From contig CAYMFD010000027.1 in NCBI GenBank assembly GCA_964389475.1, positions 1 to 37,001 of the forward strand: DNA of 37,001 nucleotides, read 5' to 3'. Source of the DNA: CAYMFD01 sp964389475 (GTDB taxonomy: Bacteria; Bacteroidota; Bacteroidia; Chitinophagales; Saprospiraceae). The position numbers and the translations under genes were made by a program. Numbering within the stretch: the stretch's first letter is position 1; every line of letters starts with the position of its first letter. Shown in pieces: positions 7,426 to 14,877 of the stretch. Under the pieces are notes generated by a model. The model was not told the origin of the DNA and searched no databases. It worked only from the letters and a program-made list of their open reading frames with translations.

Positions 7426-8394
7426 ATGAATACAGGATACAAGTCAGATGTCGAGGCAGTAGATGCATTGGCGAGTGCTTATCAGCAATTACGATCTGAG
7501 ATCGGTAAGGTGATCATAGGTCAGGATGATGTGGTCAAGACGGTCATGCTTTCGCTTTTTAGCAATGGTCACAGTCTACTAGTCGGCGTGCCTGGCCTTG
7601 CCAAGACCCTACTCGTAAGTACGATTGCTGAGGTCCTCGACCTAGAGTTTAAGCGTATACAGTTTACACCTGACCTTATGCCGTCTGATATTACGGGTTC
7701 AGAGGTACTATCTGAGAACCGTACCCTTAAGTTTATGAAGGGACCACTTTTCGGTAATATCGTACTAGCGGATGAGATCAACCGTACACCGCCCAAGACG
7801 CAGGCAGCCCTCCTAGAGGCGATGCAGGAGCGGTCAGTTACGGTTAGTGGTGTACGTCACGTCTTGCCCAAGCCATTTTTCGTATTGGCTACGCAGAACC
7901 CCATCGAGCAGGAGGGTACCTACCCACTGCCTGAGGCACAGCTGGATCGCTTTATGTTTAATATACCGCTAGACTATCCCAGCTATGATGAGGAGGTAGC
8001 GGTCGTTAAGGGTACGACAGGAACCGGTAAGGTAGACCTTAAGCATGTTCTCACAGGAGAGCAGATACTTGGCTTTCAGGAGTTAGTCAGAAAGATACCT
8101 ATCAGTGATAATGTGCTCGAGTATGCGGTAAACCTAGCGACAATGACGAGGCCCAATACGACAAGAGCCACAGAGGAGGTCAATAAATATATTTCGTGGG
8201 GTGCAGGTCCTAGAGCATCACAGTACCTTGTACTCGGTGCTAAGTGTCATGCTGCTATCAATAATAAGTATAGCCCCGATATTGAGGATGTGAGAGCTAT
8301 TGCCAACTATGTGCTGAGACACAGAGTAGTACGTAACTACAAGGCAGAGGCAGAAGGCATATCTGAGGAGCAAATCATCCAAAACTTACTTTAA
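7426..8394 (+). CDS. MoxR family AAA+ ATPase
   Basis: A cytosolic AAA+ ATPase of the MoxR group, thought to act as a chaperone in protein or complex maturation. The 322 residues show Walker A GVPGLAKT at 54-61, Walker B IVLADE at 112-117, INRTPPKTQAALLEAMQE, sensor 1 ATQNP followed by IEQEGTYPLPEAQLDRF, and the C-terminal lid with GAGPRASQYL. In many genomes MoxR genes sit next to DUF58 and von Willebrand A genes; that cluster is absent here, and the partner is instead the DUF5606 gene 17 nt downstream on the same strand. Confidence 0.93.
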   Translation: MNTGYKSDVEAVDALASAYQQLRSEIGKVIIGQDDVVKTVMLSLFSNGHSLLVGVPGLAKTLLVSTIAEVLDLEFKRIQFTPDLMPSDITGSEVLSENRTLKFMKGPLFGNIVLADEINRTPPKTQAALLEAMQERSVTVSGVRHVLPKPFFVLATQNPIEQEGTYPLPEAQLDRFMFNIPLDYPSYDEEVAVVKGTTGTGKVDLKHVLTGEQILGFQELVRKIPISDNVLEYAVNLATMTRPNTTRATEEVNKYISWGAGPRASQYLVLGAKCHAAINNKYSPDIEDVRAIANYVLRHRVVRNYKAEAEGISEEQIIQNLL

Positions 8395-8411
8395 CGAGAT
8401 ACTACTCAATA

Positions 8412-8810
8412 ATGGAAAATATATTAGCTGTAAGTGGCCTTCCAGGCCTTTATAAACTAGTTAACTCACGTAGCAATGGGTTGGTAGTATCAGATCTTAA
8501 AGAGGAGAAGACCCGATTTTGTAGTGTACGTAAGCACCAGTTTACGCCACTAGAGACTGTCGCTATCTATACCTACGCGGACTCTGTGGAGTTACCCAAG
8601 ATATTTGATAAGATCAAAGCAAGCAGTGAGGCGATCCCTGATATCAAAAAGGCAAGTGGCAGTGAGCTAGAGTCTTACTTCAGGTCAGTACTGCCCGAGT
8701 TCGACGAAGACCGAGTATACACCAGCGATATCAAAAAGGTGATCAAGTGGTATGGTATCCTCAAGGAGCATGACCTCCTAGATGCTAAACCATCCGACGA
8801 AGAGGAGTAG
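8412..8810 (+). CDS. DUF5606 domain protein
   Basis: A 132-residue soluble protein. The N-terminal half (ILAVSGLPGLYKLVNSRSNG, then a strand and TPLETVAIYTYADSVEL) matches the small Bacteroidota family DUF5606, which often has an SH3-like look; the C-terminal third is acidic and helical (KKVIKWYGILKEHDLL). Function is unknown. It lies 17 nt after the MoxR gene and is probably co-transcribed. Its stop is only 4 nt from the stop of the convergent Lacal_2735-type gene, so the two transcripts must overlap. Confidence 0.8.
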   Translation: MENILAVSGLPGLYKLVNSRSNGLVVSDLKEEKTRFCSVRKHQFTPLETVAIYTYADSVELPKIFDKIKASSEAIPDIKKASGSELESYFRSVLPEFDEDRVYTSDIKKVIKWYGILKEHDLLDAKPSDEEE

Positions 8811-8814
8811 GGTA

Positions 8815-8988
8815 CTACTGTTGAGCCTTTAGAGCCTGGATCTTGTCTGCCACTTCGTTAGCCTTCTCAAGGTGGGCGGCATAGGCTCTGAGGTCTCCCG
8901 ATCGCTGTATTTCTACGGCCTCTGCCATCATGGCTTGGTAGGTTTTCTCTAGTTTGGCGACTGGGTCTTTCTTAAAGAATCCGAACAT
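8815..8988 (-). CDS. Lacal_2735 family small protein
   Basis: A 57-residue gene. It starts MFGFFKKDPVAKLEKTYQ, continues with a helix containing AVEIQRSGDLRAYA and ends EVADKIQALKAQQ. This start (MFGLFKKDP..KLEK.Y) and the QR-x-G-D/N motif are those of the Lacal_2735 (DUF6435) family found in Bacteroidota and some marine proteobacteria, all about 55-65 residues long. It is probably a cytosolic helical hairpin; no function is known. It converges on the DUF5606 gene, 4 nt away, with no terminator between them. Confidence 0.8.
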   Translation of the reverse strand: MFGFFKKDPVAKLEKTYQAMMAEAVEIQRSGDLRAYAAHLEKANEVADKIQALKAQQ

Positions 8989-9128
8989 GGTGTCTAGTTT
9001 TATCTGTGCTTATTTAAAGTCCCTTACAGGCTTCTTTGTTGCGAGCTAGGCGTCCTAGATTCACCCCGACCACCTAAGCAGACAGACTGCCGAGGCAAGA
9101 AAAATATCATTTTAATTTGTACAGACGC

Positions 9129-9158
9129 TTGACATAAAGAATAAGTCGCATATCTTTG
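9129..9158 (+). promoter_or_regulatory. promoter of the ECF sigma factor gene
   Basis: TTG at 9129-9131, 19 nt, then TATCTTTG at 9151-9158: both elements and the spacing fit the Bacteroidota housekeeping consensus. Transcription would begin near 9165, leaving a leader of about 80 nt before the ATG at 9249. Confidence 0.75.
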
Positions 9159-9168
9159 AGACTTATTC
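9139..9168. promoter_or_regulatory. palindrome over the -7 box, candidate operator
   Basis: GAATAAGTC at 9139-9147 and its exact reverse complement GACTTATTC at 9160-9168 are separated by 12 nt. The -7 box TATCTTTG lies inside that interval. A dimeric regulator bound here would cover the core promoter. Alternatively the arms may form a hairpin, but the position is upstream of or at the transcription start, which favours a DNA-binding site. Confidence 0.5.
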
Positions 9169-9248
9169 GTCATTAAAACTGCACTCCTATAAGGTACATC
9201 TACACTACTTATTACCCGATTTAGCCGATTAATTTAAATAAGAGTGCC

Positions 9249-9833
9249 ATGAATGTATTGCAGTTAACCGATCAGCAATTGATCCAGGATTACCTAAAAG
9301 GTGATGAAAAAGCTTTCGAAACTTTACTAAGCCGTCACAAGGACAAGATTTACACGTCTATCTACCTGTTCGTAAAGGATACAGAAGAGGCTAATGATAT
9401 CTTCCAAGATGTCTTTATCAAGATCATCGATACGCTACGCAAGGGTAAGTACAACCATGAGGGTAAGTTCCTACAGTGGGCACTACGTATTTCTTATAAC
9501 CTATGCGTAGATAACTTCAGAAGGTCCAAGCGTAGAACGAAAGTGTCTGCCACTGAGACGTTTGACATATTTGACGTCCTAGAGAGTAAGGACCCTAATA
9601 TGGAGCACAATATGATCAAGAGTCAGCAGCACAAGCGGATCAGAGATCTAGTAGATAACCTACCTGCTGAGCAGCGTGAGGTTGTGATCTTGCGTCACTA
9701 TGCTGATATGAGCTTTAAAGAGATATCACAGTTGACACGTGTCAGCATCAACACTGCACTAGGTCGTATGCGGTATGCATTGATCAATATGCGTAAGCAA
9801 GTTGGTGATCCTAAGCTCTTGCTAGAGCTTTAA
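9249..9833 (+). CDS. RNA polymerase sigma factor, ECF (sigma-70 family)
   Basis: The 194 residues show region 2 (helices with LYxFVKDTEEANDIFQDVFIKI-like pattern and the DNA-melting segment FLQWALRISYNLCVDNFRR) and region 4 (LPAEQREVVILRHYADMSFKEI followed by the recognition helix with SINTALGRMRYALINMRK). It lacks regions 1 and 3, as ECF factors do. No anti-sigma gene or FecR-like partner is adjacent, and the gene is flanked by its own promoter and a strong terminator, so it is monocistronic. Its target genes cannot be read from here. Confidence 0.92.
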   Translation: MNVLQLTDQQLIQDYLKGDEKAFETLLSRHKDKIYTSIYLFVKDTEEANDIFQDVFIKIIDTLRKGKYNHEGKFLQWALRISYNLCVDNFRRSKRRTKVSATETFDIFDVLESKDPNMEHNMIKSQQHKRIRDLVDNLPAEQREVVILRHYADMSFKEISQLTRVSINTALGRMRYALINMRKQVGDPKLLLEL

Positions 9834-9872
9834 GCGAAACTTCGCAAAACCTATCGGCGATATACATAGTTT

Positions 9873-9911
9873 AAACAGTCTGAGATCGGATATCTGATCT
9901 CAGACTGTTTT
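9873..9911 (+). terminator. intrinsic terminator after the sigma factor gene
   Basis: A perfect 15-bp stem (9873-9887 with 9896-9910, arms AAACAGTCTGAGATC and GATCTCAGACTGTTT), 8-nt loop, ending in TTTT. It begins 40 nt after the stop codon. Confidence 0.9.
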
Positions 9912-9965
9912 GCTTATGATGTTGCAGACCTTTTGCTTATGTATGAGCCACTTATTAATAGACCT

Positions 9966-10328
9966 ATGAGTAAATTACTATTGCTAGCTACACTGAGCTG
10001 TCTCGTCTATGGATGTACTACTGGTACGACGACCACCGATGTAGACCTTACTGGTGTGTGGGACATATCTATGGCTAAGCGTGATGGCAAAGTGACTAAG
10101 TCGCTCGACCAGGCTGAGATCAACGTAATAGACACCGCACGACTAGCATCTAACCTCTTCACAGCCGAGGATACGGTCACCTACAGTCTTACAGGTAACA
10201 GTTTCATCATCGATACAGATCCACCCATGAATCTCACTGTCCGTGATGTGCTCGGTGATACCCTAGTACTCAAGGCACGCCTTAATGCCCACCGCTACGA
10301 TATGGTATTCGTAAGGAATCGTAAGTAG
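9966..10328 (+). CDS. putative lipoprotein with lipocalin-like domain
   Basis: From the ATG at 9966 the 120 residues begin with a lipoprotein signal (MSKLLLLATLSCLVYGC, lipobox VYGC). The rest opens with DLTGVWDIS, the typical first strand of lipocalin-like proteins, and consists of alternating strands ending in YDMVFVRN, compatible with a small beta-barrel or sandwich. Lipidated at the Cys and probably in the outer membrane or periplasm. An ATG 11 codons upstream would put charged residues before the signal and is less likely. No ligand can be inferred. The GWxTD gene follows on the same strand. Confidence 0.7.
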   Translation: MSKLLLLATLSCLVYGCTTGTTTTDVDLTGVWDISMAKRDGKVTKSLDQAEINVIDTARLASNLFTAEDTVTYSLTGNSFIIDTDPPMNLTVRDVLGDTLVLKARLNAHRYDMVFVRNRK

Positions 10329-10390
10329 TTAAGGCGACTATCTGGCCTATACTTATCGCAGTGGCTATTCCTATGCCGTACCTTTATGGC

Positions 10391-11758
10391 ATGACCTTTA
10401 TCCGTTCTTGTTTATTGTACCTCTTGTTACTTGCAGCAGTCCCCAGCACTGCCCAGTACAGTCTGCAGTCCTATGTATTTTGCAGTGGTGAGCAGCCATA
10501 CCTTGAGATTTACACTAAGCTACCTGCCCAGCGTCTGGCCGGGCACAGTGTTAGTCGTGAGCTTTTTATCACGAGTGGCCTTGATACGATCTATGGTGAT
10601 ATCGCTATTGCAGACTTGGGGGAGGGAGACCAAGACTTCTTTGATGTACATAGGGTGCAGATAGCCTCTGGACAATACGATATACATGTCACTATTAGCG
10701 GCTCTGGTATATTGGAGACCCCTATGCGAACTAGTGCCGAGGTCAGTGACTGCAACGGTCGCTTGCTGTCAGATATCGTAGTAGCAGAGGCCGTATCGAC
10801 TTGCCAGGACTGTCCTAATAGTAAGTACGATCGTATCATCGAGCCTCGGCCAGGACATGTGGTGATTGACTCTAGTTTTAAGACACTACTGTATGTAGAG
10901 GCATATAAGACAGACTCCCTCATAAAGTACTTGTCCTTTGGGGTGAAGGCCAGCGATGGTCGAGACATCGTCAAGAGTTATAAGGCCTTGACGGATGATC
11001 CACTCCAGGTCTTGGTCCTAGCAATAGACGAGCCACTGGCGTCATTTGATCAGTCGTCCGTCTATGTGGCAGCGCATGATGCCCTCAAGCAGACCCTTTA
11101 TACAAGTAGCACCTCCGTCGCTTTTACCAATTATATGGATGACTATGACGATGAGATGATGTCCCTATCCGTATTTGATACGCTGGATTTGGAGGATCTG
11201 AGGTTTGACCTTAAGTCGCTGATCCCCATCGTAGGTAGTGTAGAGGGAGAGGTGATCGCTAGGATCGTTTTTGATGCCAAGACGCGGTATATGCGTAACT
11301 ATCTGAAGCGCTACTGGCGAGACAATCATGGAGCGGCAGCCGTCGAGCAGTACTTGTCCTACAAGAGGGTAGCAGAGGCCGTCCATGATCGTTTTTACAA
11401 TACGGTGGGCTATGGCTTTGAGACGGATAGAGGCTACATCTACCTTAAGTACGGTAAGCCCAATGACCTCGTAGCGGTAGAGGATGAGCCAGATGCGCCG
11501 CCGTATCAGATATGGCGTTACAATTATATAAGCGCTACCCAGCAGACAGACGTTAAGTTTCTCTTTCACAACCCGTCGCTGGTGACTAATGATTACTACC
11601 TGCTCCACAGTACATGCCGAGGCGAGTTTTATAACCCTCGGTGGGAGATAGAGCTATACAGCAAGGCGCCATGGGATCAGCAGGGCAATACCATCGATGG
11701 CACCGAGATGGCTGGTGGCCATAACCGACAGGCCAAGCGACTATTTGATAGTATGTAG
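10391..11758 (+). CDS. GWxTD domain-containing exported protein
   Basis: A 455-residue exported protein. The signal peptide is MTFIRSCLLYLLLLAAVPSTAQ, which decides the start over upstream ATGs at 10361 and 10373. The C-terminal third carries the GWxTD-type block: a helix with YLKRYWRDNHG, then GYGFETDRGYIYLKYGKP (Phe in place of Trp) and YQIWRYNYI. The N-terminal part is beta-rich with Cys pairs (DCNG, CQDCPNS). The family is common in Bacteroidota and Acidobacteriota; its job is unknown, and it may be periplasmic or on the cell surface. It follows the lipoprotein gene on the same strand after 62 nt. Confidence 0.85.
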   Translation: MTFIRSCLLYLLLLAAVPSTAQYSLQSYVFCSGEQPYLEIYTKLPAQRLAGHSVSRELFITSGLDTIYGDIAIADLGEGDQDFFDVHRVQIASGQYDIHVTISGSGILETPMRTSAEVSDCNGRLLSDIVVAEAVSTCQDCPNSKYDRIIEPRPGHVVIDSSFKTLLYVEAYKTDSLIKYLSFGVKASDGRDIVKSYKALTDDPLQVLVLAIDEPLASFDQSSVYVAAHDALKQTLYTSSTSVAFTNYMDDYDDEMMSLSVFDTLDLEDLRFDLKSLIPIVGSVEGEVIARIVFDAKTRYMRNYLKRYWRDNHGAAAVEQYLSYKRVAEAVHDRFYNTVGYGFETDRGYIYLKYGKPNDLVAVEDEPDAPPYQIWRYNYISATQQTDVKFLFHNPSLVTNDYYLLHSTCRGEFYNPRWEIELYSKAPWDQQGNTIDGTEMAGGHNRQAKRLFDSM

Positions 11759-12002
11759 CTGGTGGATGTTAGAGGTAGAGAAGCTGAGATAGCGAGAGGC
11801 CTAGAGTTTGAGCTAGTGAAAAGTACGATTACTTACCATAAGCCTGTAAAACGCCGTTCCCCCAAAAGATCACAAGCAATTTTGACACGGCTCTAGATCC
11901 GTCTTGAAATGGGAATAATCTTAGTAATTGATTTGGGTTTATCGCACTGCGGGTGCAACCGCGGCAGCGCTAACCTTATTTCTCTTTTGGAAACATAGCA
12001 CT
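11759..12002. other. gene-free interval
   Basis: About 240 bp between convergent genes, followed by a terminator for the minus-strand gene. A GC-rich patch near 11946-11972 (CTGCGGG..CCGCGGCAG) could fold into a short hairpin. No gene or promoter is recognisable. Confidence 0.5.
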
Positions 12003-12040
12003 AAAAAAGGGCCATCTGCACTTCAGCAAATGACCCTTTT
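12003..12040 (-). terminator. intrinsic terminator of the beta-barrel gene
   Basis: On the minus strand a 15-bp stem (12040-12026 with 12019-12005), with G-U pairs at two places, is followed by a run of six T. It lies 32 nt past the stop of the gene at 12072. Confidence 0.8.
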
Positions 12041-12071
12041 AAATCAAAATATAACTAACTGTATCTATCGA

Positions 12072-12719
12072 CTAGAGGTAAAAGGCTAGGCCTATATCCA
12101 CTCTAGATGTTTTCTGATCAAAAGCCATAGGGCTTGAAGCATAGCGGAAACTGTTACCTAGATTCTGCATGCTTGTTTGGTAGCGAGCATTGATCGTGAT
12201 GTGCTTGTTGAGGTTGTAGCCTAGGTAGACATTAGCACCAGTCTCGACGGTCCTGCTTACAGTCGATACAGACGATGGTAGATCACCTGCGATAGACTGC
12301 TCGATCTCGAAATCTAGGGTAGGTCCTACGCCTATGTCAAACTTACGGATCGATACACCAGCCGTAATAGGGATCGATAGGTAGTGTCGCTGATCTTCGA
12401 AAGTGCTGAAGTTTTCCATAACCCCGGACTCTCCTCTTATGATCTCTGCGAACGTATATGAAGTCGACGACTTAGCAACTACGGCATCAGCACGTAGAAA
12501 TAGTCTATCGAAATCTGCTCTGTATGTCAGACCGTAGCTCACGCCTCGCTCCTGTCCATTAAATTTGATAGCATCACCAAACGACTTTCTGGTGAGGTCG
12601 CTGTACGTATCGCTCGATGGCGTCGTACTAAAGCTATAGCTAGCTGTGAAGCCTAATCCTGTTTGGGCAGATAACGATGTCATAGCAGACAGGAAAAAAA
12701 GTACTAGTAAGTTTCTCAT
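12072..12719 (-). CDS. outer membrane beta-barrel protein
   Basis: 215 residues with a signal peptide (MRNLLVLFFLSAMTSLSAQ) and a pattern of alternating strands with aromatic ends (GVSYGLTYRADFDRLFLRADAV, HYLSIPITAGV, FDIGVGPTLDFEI, HITINARYQTS) closing with VDIGLAFYL, the usual C-terminal strand of an outer-membrane barrel. This resembles the PorT/OmpW-like 8-strand proteins of Bacteroidota. Substrate or role unknown. It stands alone between a divergent enzyme gene and its own terminator. Confidence 0.8.
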   Translation of the reverse strand: MRNLLVLFFLSAMTSLSAQTGLGFTASYSFSTTPSSDTYSDLTRKSFGDAIKFNGQERGVSYGLTYRADFDRLFLRADAVVAKSSTSYTFAEIIRGESGVMENFSTFEDQRHYLSIPITAGVSIRKFDIGVGPTLDFEIEQSIAGDLPSSVSTVSRTVETGANVYLGYNLNKHITINARYQTSMQNLGNSFRYASSPMAFDQKTSRVDIGLAFYL

Positions 12720-13239
12720 AATTTTGAATCTTAAGGACGCTATTGGTCCTGTTTATCTTTTAGCAAGTGCAATGTTAACACTATAGACACAACAAATATT
12801 TGATGGTCACTATGGCTGATATTTGGCCCTATCAATATTATGTATTGCAGGTGGTTTGATCGCAGTTTTTAGTATTGCAAATCACTTATTGTCAGTAGAG
12901 ACTCACTAGGAGCGACTGTTGGCTTAGAATGTAATTTTTTTTCCTTTTTGTAAGAAAAAGTGCAATTACATCTCATGGATAGAAAAACGATCGAGTACAT
13001 ATACCCATAATCGGGTATGTGTATTATGTGAGGCTATTTACTGGAGTGTTCGTAGGTTGCTATTTTGGCCATATTATATGCCGTAGAGGTGTCTGTTTTG
13101 GTGGGCTTGAGGTTGTCTTAAGTCATAATTCAGGCTTTAATTTCAATTGTTTTTATTACTCCATCCTCTTACCTACATTCGTGCTATTGATCGACCTTTT
13201 TCGGGTGGGTAGACTTAACATACCAGTAAGTAATTAACT
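12720..13239. other. intergenic region between divergent genes
   Basis: About 520 bp, AT-rich. It holds an inverted repeat at 12930-12970: outer arms TGTAATT/AATTACA and inner arms CTTTTT/AAAAAG. An open frame at 13019-13237 is rejected as a gene. Promoters for both flanking genes are expected here, but no exact TAnnTTTG with partner TTG was found on either strand. Confidence 0.5.
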
Positions 13240-14370
13240 ATGTCAAAAAAGATATTTATCGCTGGAGCAGGTGGAATAGGAAGAGCTGCCGGTCTCATAC
13301 TTTCTGAGTTTGATAAAGCGGACTACACGGTCACCTTAGGTGATATCAGTAGGGCTAGCCTAGATGAAGCTGTCAACTTCGTAACAGACGGTAATACTCG
13401 TGGTCGCAAGGCGGAGGGTTACATGATGTCTACGGATGGGGACGATACCGTCCTAGCTCGTGATCTGGAGTCTTATGCTGTAGTCCTAGACTGTCTACCA
13501 GGTAGTCAGGCCCCAAGAATGGCACGCCTAGCCAAGGACGCCGGTTGTCACTATGCTAATCTGACGGAGTATGTAGCTGAGACCAATGAGATCATGCAGA
13601 TGGCTGATGGAGCCGATACGGCATTCGTACTGCAGACTGGACTGGCACCTGGATTTATTAATGTACTAGCGATGCAGCTGTTTGCCGACTTTAAGGCGAT
13701 ACATCGGGTTGACTCAGTACAGCGCATATCTATGAAAGTAGGTGCTCTATCGCAGCATGTCTCTGGGCCACACCACTACGCATTCACATGGAGTCCTATA
13801 GGTGTCGCGACGGAGTATATCAAAGATGCCATCATCGTCAAGTCAGGTACTACTACATCTGTAACAGCCCTATCAGGCGTCGAGACGCATGTGATCGATG
13901 GTATCACTTATGAGGATAACTATACCTCTGGTGGTGCAGCAGACCTGCCCGAGGCATTAGCCGGTAAGGTGGAGGACTTAGAGTACAAGACACTACGATA
14001 CCCAGGACATTACGCATGGGTAGCAGAGCAGTTAAAAGACCTAGGGGGTGAGAATATAGATGGTCTGGAGCGACGTATGCTAGACGAGATACCGATGGTC
14101 GAGGATGATGTCGTCATCGTATATGCTAGTGTGACTGGTAAGGATCACAATGGTACCCTCAGGATGATCGATAAGGCTTATAGTATCAAACCGAGTAAGG
14201 TGGGTAATAGGATCTTGAGAGCTATACAGAGTACGACGGCGGCGCCGCTTTGTGAGATGGCGCATCAGATGGCAGAGGGTAAGTACAAGGGTCTCGTCCT
14301 CCAGAGTCAGGTCGATCCGATGGACTTCCTCAACGGTGTATTCGTCAAGCCCATCTACGGCGCTTACTGA
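13240..14370 (+). CDS. saccharopine dehydrogenase family protein
   Basis: A 376-residue NAD(P)-dependent oxidoreductase. The Rossmann motif IAGAGGIGRAAG is at the N-terminus, followed by a strand ending in GDIS, the DCLPGSQAPRMARLAKDAGCHYANLTEY block typical of saccharopine dehydrogenase-like enzymes, and FVLQTGLAPGFINVLA. The family includes lysine-degrading enzymes and carboxynorspermidine synthase; which reaction this member performs is not decided by sequence. Its stop overlaps that of the convergent membrane-protein gene by 7 bp. Confidence 0.85.
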   Translation: MSKKIFIAGAGGIGRAAGLILSEFDKADYTVTLGDISRASLDEAVNFVTDGNTRGRKAEGYMMSTDGDDTVLARDLESYAVVLDCLPGSQAPRMARLAKDAGCHYANLTEYVAETNEIMQMADGADTAFVLQTGLAPGFINVLAMQLFADFKAIHRVDSVQRISMKVGALSQHVSGPHHYAFTWSPIGVATEYIKDAIIVKSGTTTSVTALSGVETHVIDGITYEDNYTSGGAADLPEALAGKVEDLEYKTLRYPGHYAWVAEQLKDLGGENIDGLERRMLDEIPMVEDDVVIVYASVTGKDHNGTLRMIDKAYSIKPSKVGNRILRAIQSTTAAPLCEMAHQMAEGKYKGLVLQSQVDPMDFLNGVFVKPIYGAY

Positions 14371-14873
14371 TCAGCTGCGTATCTATCGAGCCGTATGCGG
14401 AGGTCTGCTAGCCTGAATTCTGTGACGATGGCATAGCAGTACTCTACGGCGACTACGAGTAGCATGGCTAGGGATGACACCAATATGGGTATCGTGTAGG
14501 GTGTGAAGGCACCTACGACACAGCAGATCATCAGTCCGACCATCAGGTAGGTAGATTTGCGCTTTTGGTGGTCTTGCTGTTGCGACGACTGGGCTATATA
14601 CTGCTGCTGTGCCTCGCTGAGGGTAGGTGGTGTACTATCTGGTATGATCTTCTGTTCGTGGTATCGGCTTACATTACGTACGTGCAGGCCCTTAAAGCCC
14701 AGCATAGGGGCTGTGACTAGTAGGCCTACGCCAAAGCACTTGTATAAGATCACATCAGCAATTCCGATCATCAGTAGTGCCGCCACGACCATCACGACGG
14801 CTGCCAGGACGACAATCAGCCCATGCCTAGCCGTCTCATTGTGAAAGTCGTATGAGATATCTCTAAGATCCAT
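14364..14873 (-). CDS. hypothetical four-helix membrane protein
   Basis: 169 residues not recognised as a named family. Two hydrophobic helices near residues 18-60 and two near 107-145 surround a polar, Gln-rich middle (EAQQQYIAQSSQQQDHQKRKS). The C-terminus is charged (RLADLRIRLDRYAADQ). It starts 4 nt after the end of the urocanate hydratase gene, so the two are probably one transcript; this says nothing firm about function. Its 3' end overlaps the convergent saccharopine dehydrogenase-like gene by 7 bp. Confidence 0.7.
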   Translation of the reverse strand: MDLRDISYDFHNETARHGLIVVLAAVVMVVAALLMIGIADVILYKCFGVGLLVTAPMLGFKGLHVRNVSRYHEQKIIPDSTPPTLSEAQQQYIAQSSQQQDHQKRKSTYLMVGLMICCVVGAFTPYTIPILVSSLAMLLVVAVEYCYAIVTEFRLADLRIRLDRYAADQ

Positions 14874-14877
14874 CTAC

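Noticed and set aside
13019..13237. 72-codon open frame directly before the saccharopine dehydrogenase-like gene
   Set aside because: Low-complexity hydrophobic text rich in Phe, Cys and Gly in an AT-rich promoter region; no start signal.
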